Below, piece by piece: positions 7,027 to 12,244 of a stretch of DNA of 12,244 bases. Positions within the stretch are counted from its first letter, which is position 1, and every line of letters starts with the position of its first letter. The notes below the pieces were generated by a model. The model ran no database searches. It was not told the DNA's origin and worked only from the letters and a program-made list of their open reading frames with translations. The translations under genes were made by a program, and so were the position numbers. Source of the DNA: Methanobacteriota archaeon (GTDB lineage: Archaea > Methanobacteriota > Methanobacteria > Methanobacteriales > Methanobacteriaceae); NCBI GenBank assembly GCA_023430285.1, contig JAEZAV010000134.1:1-12244 (forward strand), given 5' to 3'.

Positions 7027-9062
7027 TAAATTCCTCCTTTTCTTGTCTTAACAGCTTGACCTGTGTTGAAATCAATAATTTCATGACCGCATAAAATTGA
7101 CTTACCAAAGGCAATCAATTCATCCTCTTCATTAACGATCAATACTTCTTCATTAGATCTTATATTTATATCACAATCTATAACGAATTTAGCAAATATA
7201 CTTTTTCCTTCTCTTGCAAATGGTTCTGCATCTGAATTCACAACAACCCTGTTTTTTGGATATTCTACATGTGAATGGAGTCTTCTTGCACCCTCTCTAT
7301 CAAGCACAAATACACTGTCTGAAGCTCTCAAAGTAGCGATCAAAGTTTCGCCTTCATACACGTGTCGGATCTTTCCTGTTTTTCTACTTTTCACGATCTT
7401 AACATCATTTTTAAAGAGTGCAGCCCCTGCACCTTCACCAAACTGGTAGTCTGCTATGCTTTTTATTTTGGTTTTGTCATCAACAAAGATCCTTCCAATA
7501 TCTCCTTCAAACTCTTCCAAGCTGTAAATCTTTCCAGGGTGCTCAGATCCATCTGGAAGTGGTTCGAGGGTTATGGTGTACATATCAAACCTGTCAAGCA
7601 CTTTGGCACTTATAACTGCGTTGTCAAACTGGTTTATGTAGGCTTCAAGTTGAATTCTAACGAAATCCTTGGCATCGGTATCCATGTTCATAGGTGATTC
7701 ATTTTGTGCCAATGGATAAACTTCATCAACTTCCATGGGGATCAATGCAAATGGTACATCAGCAAAACAAACCTGACAATCATTCATAAGATCTTCTGGA
7801 TCAATGATTGCATTTCCATTTACATTTTTTATGTACAGTTTACCAAGATCTTCCTTGATATGTTTGGAATATGGTTTTCTGCCTCTGGGAAGAACTAGCA
7901 AGTTTTTTTTCTTGGGAATTCTGCTTATCTTTTCTAGGTGTCTTTTTATTTCGGGTCTTCCAAGGGATTCTGGTCCTGAGTAGAAAAATGCAGATTTTTT
8001 TGTTGCTGGATCGTACTTTTCAAGTTCTGCAGTATAATTCTTGAGGTTTCTAAGACCATCTAAAAGGTAGGGGTGGGCATGGCACCGTAGTTCAACCAGT
8101 TCCATGAGATTCCCATCATTGATTGCTTGTTTAATTGTTCTAATTTCAGCAAGGCTTACTGTGAGGTTATGTTCTGCTATGAGCAACATTCTCTCTTCCT
8201 TGTCCATTGATCTTAAATCATCAGGGGTGTAGCTTGTGCAAACCCTGCAGGAACATGGCATTTCAACAAGATTTTGGAGTTTGTAAGTTCCAGTAGGCAT
8301 CATGAATCTGTTGTCTTGAGCATACAATATGTAAGCCGCAGAATCAAAAAGATCACAACCCATTGCAACTGCCAATGCAAATACCATTGGATGTCCTGCA
8401 CCCATGAGATGCCTTGGTTTTGAATCTGGGAGATTTTTTACAGATGCCATTACCACATCAACAAGATCTGAATACTTGTAAGATTCCATTAATGGAACAA
8501 CAGCACCAATTGGGTAACATTCGAAATCCATTGCACCAATGGTCTCTGCACATGTTGAACGCAGATCAGCGAAGGTTGAACCCTGCACAACAGAGTTAAG
8601 CATAAGATCTCCACGCACTTCAATGGCTTCTTTAGCCCTTTCAATTGTTATTTCAAGTTCCTTCTCAGCCCTTTCCCTCTTAACATAGGGCGGTGTTGGT
8701 ATGTCCAGTGAGGTTCCAATATCTGTACCAATCAACTCCTGAAACTCTATTATTTCCTTGTTTGTTACTTCAACATCACCATATTCTGACAGTTGGAATG
8801 AACCTGAATCTGTTACTATGGGGCCTGGAAAATCAATGAGTTCATGAACACCTTCTTCAAGAGCTTTTGCCCTCAGATCTTCGTTTTTATACATGATGTA
8901 AGCATTGGTTATGACAACTTCGGCACCAAACTTCTTTACATCTAATGTTTGTTTACCTGGATGTATTACTGGCATCAATGCAGGTGTCTTAATAATTCCA
9001 TGGGGAGTTTTAATAATTCCAGTTCTTCCCATAACATCTTTATTTTTTATTTCAAAGTTCAA
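7026..9062 (-). CDS. tgtA: Archaeosine tRNA-guanine transglycosylase (7-cyano-7-deazaguanine, position 15)
   Basis: This 678-residue enzyme swaps guanine 15 in the tRNA D-loop for preQ0, the precursor of archaeosine. The catalytic TIM barrel covers about 1-320: TDSGSFQ at 84-90 (D85), VVQGS at 158-162, a GAGHP loop at 221-225 and DLFDSAAY at 237-244, with D240 the expected nucleophile. A zinc site is visible as C270, C272, C275 and H298. The C-terminal extension ends in a PUA domain (about 595-675) for tRNA acceptor binding. Length is normal for full archaeal TGT. The start is TTG at 9062 behind AGGTGAGGG (9067-9075). No ATG lies near it, and the N-terminus MNFEIKNKDVMGR fits the family. It is the first gene of a five-gene operon. 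Confidence 0.95.
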   Translation of the reverse strand: MNFEIKNKDVMGRTGIIKTPHGIIKTPALMPVIHPGKQTLDVKKFGAEVVITNAYIMYKNEDLRAKALEEGVHELIDFPGPIVTDSGSFQLSEYGDVEVTNKEIIEFQELIGTDIGTSLDIPTPPYVKRERAEKELEITIERAKEAIEVRGDLMLNSVVQGSTFADLRSTCAETIGAMDFECYPIGAVVPLMESYKYSDLVDVVMASVKNLPDSKPRHLMGAGHPMVFALAVAMGCDLFDSAAYILYAQDNRFMMPTGTYKLQNLVEMPCSCRVCTSYTPDDLRSMDKEERMLLIAEHNLTVSLAEIRTIKQAINDGNLMELVELRCHAHPYLLDGLRNLKNYTAELEKYDPATKKSAFFYSGPESLGRPEIKRHLEKISRIPKKKNLLVLPRGRKPYSKHIKEDLGKLYIKNVNGNAIIDPEDLMNDCQVCFADVPFALIPMEVDEVYPLAQNESPMNMDTDAKDFVRIQLEAYINQFDNAVISAKVLDRFDMYTITLEPLPDGSEHPGKIYSLEEFEGDIGRIFVDDKTKIKSIADYQFGEGAGAALFKNDVKIVKSRKTGKIRHVYEGETLIATLRASDSVFVLDREGARRLHSHVEYPKNRVVVNSDAEPFAREGKSIFAKFVIDCDINIRSNEEVLIVNEEDELIAFGKSILCGHEIIDFNTGQAVKTRKGGI

Positions 9063-9120
9063 TATACCCTCACCTTTTATTATCGTTATTATTAATGGCG
9101 GATTGTTAGTTAATCCTTAT

Positions 9121-9181
9121 TTTGTTGTATTTTAAATACAAAAAATTTTCCATAAAATCGTTGAAAAATGTTTGTTGTATT
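9121..9181. repeat. Pair of 11-base direct repeats TTTGTTGTATT upstream of tgtA
   Basis: TTTGTTGTATT occurs at 9121-9131 and again at 9171-9181, 50 bases apart start to start (about five helical turns). The first copy overlaps the left arm of the palindrome at 9125-9141. The two may be regulator half-sites for the tgtA operon. No regulator is known to me for them. Confidence 0.45.
9125..9141 (-). promoter_or_regulatory. Probable TATA region of the tgtA operon, inside a perfect palindrome
   Basis: The 17 bases form TTGTATTT-T-AAATACAA, an 8+1+8 perfect inverted repeat. Read on the minus strand its centre, TTTAAAATA, resembles a TATA box that would start transcription near 9107, about 45 bases before the TTG start. 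A palindrome over a TATA box would suit a repressor site. Chance is possible in such AT-rich DNA. Confidence 0.4.
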
Positions 9182-9246
9182 AGCAATGTATCATGAAATT
9201 TAGTGCATGGTTTAACTATATATTTTATAGTATATTTTTTTTTAAT

Positions 9247-10524
9247 TCAAATTTTTTCAGAAGATAAGTGGTTAGCAGCCAAAATATTTAATCTTTTCTC
9301 CATTTCAATGATTCTATCCCTGGAATTATCAATTGGTTTACAGGAATTACCACAAACACAGTCCTGATATTGTGGACAGATAAGGTACATGGATTCTTGG
9401 GAATTTAAATTATCAATCCCAATGGTTTTAAGACCATTAATAACTCTTCTTTTTAACCGACTTTCTTTCATTTCTTTTCCAAGGAATGCTGGACATCTGA
9501 CAGTTGATGGGAATTTCAGTTTTCCCCTCACACTTTCTCGCTCATCCTCTCTCCTCTCAAGAATTTCCAAACTAGAATCTCCCATGGTTAAATCTCTTAG
9601 GGGTACACCAGCATCACTGAGTGCAACCACCCTCTCATCATCCATTGAAATTGATTTTTCAATGAGTTCAAGCGATGATGATGCTATGGTGCCCCCACTC
9701 CTACCAAATTCAGGACCTTCCCCAATGTGAAAACCAGCTTTTACAAGGGAATATCTCATTGTATGCGATTTAGAGAAGCTTGCTATCATTCCATCAGGCT
9801 TTAATAATGGTTTTAGTCCCGATAAAAATTCCAGTGAGTAAAGTTCTGGTGATTCAAATGGTGAAAATGCTAAGAGAAAAATTGCATCAAACTGATGGGC
9901 ATGATCTTTAACAAAATTTTTTGAGGTTCCATTTCCATTGGGATCATTCTTCACGAGGTTCCTTGCATCAGTTATGTTGATGTTGATGTTGATGTTTTCA
10001 GGAATTTTGGTGTTAACAAGTCTGTTAGTCAAAAATCCCTCAGAGTAGAGCTGGTCTTCAATGGCTCTTTTTATTATCATATGGGATTTAATGGGACTTG
10101 GTAAAATTAGTCCGGTTGCAAGGGTCAATGCTGATATTTCAACCATTTCAATGTTTAACACTGGTAAACTACCATCTTCTTGTGGTTGGTTTAACTGTTC
10201 GATACAGGTGGCTGCCGTGTATCCAACACCACTGCACACATCTAATATCTTCATCTCCCTTTTCCCATTTAGATGGGATGGTTTCACATATTTTTCGATG
10301 GATTCGTTGATACCTCCATGGTAGGTGTGCATGGTTTCCTCAGAATCTTGACACTTGATGGTGTAGGATCCTTCGTTGGTTTCAACAAGAAATGACTCAA
10401 GTTGATTCATAGCTTCTGCTCTGGCATCTAAATTTCCGTTGTTTTCACTGATAAAACAGTTTTCAACGATTTCAAGAACATTTGATTGTATTACTTTGGG
10501 TTCGTATGGTTCGTTAGTTGTCAT
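9247..10524 (-). CDS. MnmC-type SAM-dependent methyltransferase, stand-alone, with C-terminal Cys cluster
   Basis: A 425-residue soluble protein. After about 60 variable residues comes MHTYHGG (65-71), then SAM motif I KILDVCSGVGY (92-102; D95, G99, G101), an acidic EMVEIS strand (126-131), and AFSPFESPELYSLEFL (219-234), whose SP-x3-PELYS core resembles the MnmC methyltransferase domain. The SFSKSHTMRYSLVKAGF block (249-265) and a GRSGGT turn (274-279) complete that fold. The FAD-dependent half of bacterial MnmC is absent. The C-terminal 130 residues are extra and contain C383, C389, C391 and C395, a possible metal or Fe-S site. A tRNA wobble-uridine substrate is inference from the family; the neighbouring tgtA is also a tRNA-modifying gene. 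The ATG at 10524 has no strong ribosome-binding site. I see no T-rich end right after the stop; a T run occurs only near 9142-9149. Confidence 0.8.
   Translation of the reverse strand: MTTNEPYEPKVIQSNVLEIVENCFISENNGNLDARAEAMNQLESFLVETNEGSYTIKCQDSEETMHTYHGGINESIEKYVKPSHLNGKREMKILDVCSGVGYTAATCIEQLNQPQEDGSLPVLNIEMVEISALTLATGLILPSPIKSHMIIKRAIEDQLYSEGFLTNRLVNTKIPENINININITDARNLVKNDPNGNGTSKNFVKDHAHQFDAIFLLAFSPFESPELYSLEFLSGLKPLLKPDGMIASFSKSHTMRYSLVKAGFHIGEGPEFGRSGGTIASSSLELIEKSISMDDERVVALSDAGVPLRDLTMGDSSLEILERREDERESVRGKLKFPSTVRCPAFLGKEMKESRLKRRVINGLKTIGIDNLNSQESMYLICPQYQDCVCGNSCKPIDNSRDRIIEMEKRLNILAANHLSSEKI
9974..9996. repeat. Short tandem repeat (ATGTTG) inside the MnmC-like gene
   Basis: Three copies of ATGTTG followed by ATGTT on the plus strand encode an alternating Asn-Ile stretch (about residues 178-184) of the methyltransferase on the minus strand. 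The unit is six bases, so slippage would add or remove two residues without changing frame. Confidence 0.7.
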
Positions 10525-10590
10525 TTCATTACACTTTCTGAAAAATTTTGTCCATTTCGAAAAAAGTTAATTGATACCATCCCTATTTTG

Positions 10591-10604
10591 TAAATTAAAT
10601 ATTA
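10591..10604 (-). promoter_or_regulatory. Possible TATA box of the MnmC-like gene
   Basis: The minus strand reads TAATATTTAATTTA. It would place the transcript start near 10573 with a leader of about 50 bases. The call is weak because the whole intergenic region is AT-rich. Confidence 0.3.
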
Positions 10605-10745
10605 TGCAGATTTAGAACTTGAAAATAAGTTTATCTTACCTTTATTTTGGTGAACCTTATTAATCTCGTTTGAATAGGGATTCCTTGATATTCATTGTTC
10701 ATGGTTGGCTTTAAATTAATTGGTTTGTAACAATTAAATTCAAAA

Positions 10746-10770
10746 GTATCCAGTCCATATTTATGGATAC
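10746..10770. repeat. Inverted repeat GTATCCA-N11-TGGATAC upstream of the flavoprotein
   Basis: A perfect 7-base inverted repeat with an 11-base spacer. Inside it, TCCAT (10754-10758) can also pair with ATGGA (10763-10767) across a four-base loop, so the right arm has two possible partners. It lies about 50 bases upstream of the presumed TATA box and could be an operator. Confidence 0.5.
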
Positions 10771-10808
10771 AATATATTAGGATGATGACTCAAATTTTAA
10801 ATTTACTA

Positions 10809-10823
10809 ATTATTTAAATTTAA
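10809..10823 (+). promoter_or_regulatory. TATA-like promoter element of the iron-sulfur flavoprotein
   Basis: The stretch ATTATTTAAATTTAA would put a transcript start around 10840-10845 and leave a leader of about 30 bases that keeps the ribosome-binding site. A second AT-rich stretch at 10832-10839 would start too late to include that site. Confidence 0.4.
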
Positions 10824-10857
10824 AACTTAAATTATAAAAGTTGAAAATATTCAAATT

Positions 10858-10863
10858 GGAGGT
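10858..10863 (+). promoter_or_regulatory. Ribosome-binding site deciding the flavoprotein start
   Basis: GGAGGT lies seven bases before the TTG at 10871. The open frame extends up to 10841, but that earlier TTG has no such site. The true start is therefore most likely 10871. Confidence 0.75.
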
Positions 10864-10870
10864 ATTAAAT

Positions 10871-11452
10871 TTGGTCAAGATAATTGGAATAGTGGGCAGC
10901 CCTAGAACAGATGGAAACACAGCATTTCTAGTAGAAACAGCATTAAAATCAGCTGAAGAAGTTGGTGCAGAAACTGAAATAATAAATTTAGGATCTGCTA
11001 GTTTAGAGCCATGTGTAGCATGTGATATATGCAAAGCCACAGGTGAATGTGCTATCTACGATGACATGGGGGAAATTATTGAAAAAATTATGGAAGCAGA
11101 TGGGATGATAATTGGCAGTCCTGTTTACTTCGGGAGTGTCACATCCCAACTAAAAATGTTCATAGACAGATCAAGACCTTTAAGAGGATCTTTCCGACTC
11201 AGAAACAAAGTAGGAGGAGCTTTAGCAGTTGGAGCTTCAAGAAACGGTGGTCAGGAAAGCACCATAGCAACTATACATGATTTTCTGTTAATACACGACG
11301 CAGTAATAGTGGGGGATGGTGCACCAATGGCTCATTATGGTGGAACCGGAGTTGGTGGACCTAAAGGCAGTACAGAGCAGGATGATGTTGGCATAGCAAC
11401 ATCACAAAATCTTGGTAAAAGAGTAGCTGAACTTGCGACATTGATAAATTAA
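10871..11452 (+). CDS. Iron-sulfur flavoprotein (Isf-like), NADPH-dependent FMN reductase family
   Basis: A 193-residue flavodoxin-fold protein starting with TTG. FMN-binding loops are visible as GSPRTDGNT (9-17, phosphate loop) and GSPVYFGSV (82-90). A compact cysteine motif C48-x2-C51-x2-C54-x5-C60 matches the Isf family, in which it holds one 4Fe-4S cluster close to FMN. Family members, first described in Methanosarcina, carry electrons from ferredoxin and help reduce O2 or peroxide. The C-terminal block with HYGGTGVGG (155-163) and repeated glycines is usual for the family. The partner and acceptor here are unknown. It stands alone on the plus strand behind its own promoter and ends with an oligo-T stretch. 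Oxidative-stress control would be a reasonable guess only. Confidence 0.9.
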   Translation: MVKIIGIVGSPRTDGNTAFLVETALKSAEEVGAETEIINLGSASLEPCVACDICKATGECAIYDDMGEIIEKIMEADGMIIGSPVYFGSVTSQLKMFIDRSRPLRGSFRLRNKVGGALAVGASRNGGQESTIATIHDFLLIHDAVIVGDGAPMAHYGGTGVGGPKGSTEQDDVGIATSQNLGKRVAELATLIN

Positions 11453-11464
11453 ATCCATTATAAT

Positions 11465-11475
11465 TTCCTTTTTTT
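11465..11475 (+). terminator. Oligo-T terminator of the flavoprotein gene
   Basis: Shortly after the stop codon the plus strand reads TTTCC and then seven T (11469-11475), a typical archaeal U-rich end. Confidence 0.55.
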
Positions 11476-11502
11476 AATCAAAATAATAGTTATCCCTAAA
11501 TA

Positions 11503-11520
11503 AATTCTTACTAAAGAATT
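11503..11520. repeat. Short hairpin AATTCTT-acta-AAGAATT between flavoprotein and glycosyltransferase
   Basis: A perfect 7-base stem with a four-base loop in the 170-base gap between the two plus-strand genes. It may be a secondary end signal or an operator for the glycosyltransferase. AT-richness makes chance plausible. Confidence 0.4.
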
Positions 11521-11622
11521 ATATGTTAAAAAAAACATCTTAATTCAAATAACAATCGTTGATAAAAAAAATAAGATTTACCTTTGGATCAACCATTTAT
11601 ATTTCAGTTTAGAGAGGATTCA

Positions 11623-12244
11623 ATGAGAACATTTGTGGTAGTGCCAGCCTACAACGAAGAAAAAACCATTGAAAAGGTTTTACATGATCTTTCAACCATG
11701 GGTTTTGAATTTGTTGTGGTGGATGATGGTTCAATGGATGGAACCAACAACATAGTGAAGAAATTTATTGAAGAAAATAATCATGGATTCATTTGTAGAC
11801 ATCTTCTAAACAGAGGATTGGGTGCTGCAATTAAAACAGGTATAGAAGCGTCTCTAGAAGAGAATGCGGATATTATTGTAACATTCGATGCTGATGGACA
11901 GCATGATCCCAACGATATCTACACAGTAATAAATCCAATTATCCATCAAGAGGCAGATGTCTGTATCGGAACCAGAGATTTTAATGACATGCCTAGAAGT
12001 AAAAAATATGGAAATTCTGTGATGAACCTTATCACAATGATATTCTACGGTATAAAAGTTGGGGACTCCCAATCAGGATTAAGGGCATTTAACAAGAAGG
12101 CTGCAAAAGCCATTATCATAAATGCCAGGGATTATGGAGTTTCCTCTGAAATCATAGGCGAAATTAAAAGACAAAACCTGGAGCTTAAGGAAGTACCAAT
12201 GAAAACTATTTACACAGACTACACAATGAAGAAGGGTACCAACC
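11623..12244 (+). CDS. Family 2 glycosyltransferase, dolichol-phosphate mannosyltransferase-like (partial, C-terminus outside window)
   Basis: The ATG at 11623 follows GAGG (11614-11617) by five bases, and the frame stays open to the window edge, showing 207 residues. It has a GT-A fold signature: VVPAYNEEKTI at 6-16, VVDDGSMDGT at 32-41 for nucleotide-sugar binding, LNRGLGAAIKTG near 62-73, and the metal-binding FDADGQHDP around 89-97. SQSGLRAF (about 149-156) is typical of polyprenyl-phosphate sugar synthases. Such enzymes move a sugar from a nucleotide donor to a lipid carrier or to the growing glycan at the cytoplasmic face of the membrane. In archaea they often serve protein N-glycosylation. 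Whether C-terminal membrane helices follow cannot be seen. A TATA-like TTTATATT at 11597-11604 lies very close to the start, and other AT-rich candidates lie upstream, so the promoter is not assigned. Confidence 0.92.
   Translation, partial: MRTFVVVPAYNEEKTIEKVLHDLSTMGFEFVVVDDGSMDGTNNIVKKFIEENNHGFICRHLLNRGLGAAIKTGIEASLEENADIIVTFDADGQHDPNDIYTVINPIIHQEADVCIGTRDFNDMPRSKKYGNSVMNLITMIFYGIKVGDSQSGLRAFNKKAAKAIIINARDYGVSSEIIGEIKRQNLELKEVPMKTIYTDYTMKKGTN

Larger units (their letters stand above)
10525..10870. other. Divergent intergenic region with inverted repeats
   Basis: These 346 bases separate the minus-strand MnmC-like gene from the plus-strand flavoprotein and must hold both promoters. I find no gene. 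Structure seen: TTAATTG at 10716-10722 with CAATTAA at 10731-10737, and GTATCCA at 10746-10752 with TGGATAC at 10764-10770. A TATA-like stretch near 10809-10823 precedes the flavoprotein. Confidence 0.6.

Noticed and set aside
7026..9062. tgtA as a shortened or split transglycosylase (arcTGT and PUA protein on separate genes)
   Set aside because: The catalytic barrel, the zinc site and the PUA domain are all in one uninterrupted frame of normal length.
10782..10788. ATGATGA resembling the C box of an archaeal C/D guide RNA
   Set aside because: No CTGA D box or D'/C' pair follows at a suitable distance, and a single 7-base match is expected by chance.
10841..10870. Extended N-terminus of the flavoprotein starting at TTG 10841
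   Set aside because: The GGAGGT at 10858-10863 lies inside that extension and points to the TTG at 10871. The extension is not part of the flavodoxin fold.

Overview
The window looks like a piece of a methanogenic archaeon of the order Methanobacteriales, most likely a mesophilic Methanobacterium-type genome. The evidence is the very AT-rich intergenic DNA with archaeal TATA-like boxes and oligo-T ends, ribosome-binding sites built on GGAGG/GGTGA, an archaeosine transglycosylase, an archaeal NAC with a UBA tail, and an iron-sulfur flavoprotein of the methanogen type. This is inference from gene content; no database search was possible. Nothing resembles a mobile element, phage, CRISPR array, rRNA or tRNA gene.

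Layout: almost everything up to about 10.5 kb lies on the minus strand, so transcription reads right to left. At the left edge is a cut-off membrane-anchored DUF4012-like surface protein (1-713). A 350-base AT-rich gap follows. Then come argB (1065-1952) and, upstream of it in the same direction, argJ (2009-3205), two arginine biosynthesis genes in one likely operon. A small exported Ser/Thr/Asn-rich protein (3299-3622) with its own promoter separates them from a five-gene operon (3683-9062).

The five-gene operon reads, in transcription order, tgtA (archaeosine tRNA-guanine transglycosylase), nac (nascent polypeptide-associated complex), a CpdA/Icc-type metallophosphoesterase, a Zc3h12a-like NYN ribonuclease with a duplicated C-terminal domain, and a membrane protein carrying a GGDEF/Cas10-like palm domain with an intact GGDD motif. 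Every stop codon touches or overlaps the next start codon. The last three products suggest a possible nucleotide-signalling circuit (synthase, phosphodiesterase, RNase effector) hard-wired to tRNA modification and nascent-chain handling. This is a hypothesis, but it is the most interesting feature of the window.

Upstream of the operon and on the same strand is a stand-alone MnmC-type methyltransferase with a C-terminal cysteine cluster (9247-10524). A 346-base intergenic region with several inverted repeats separates it from a divergent plus-strand iron-sulfur flavoprotein (10871-11452). The right edge holds the start of a family 2 glycosyltransferase resembling dolichol-phosphate mannosyltransferases (11623 to the end).
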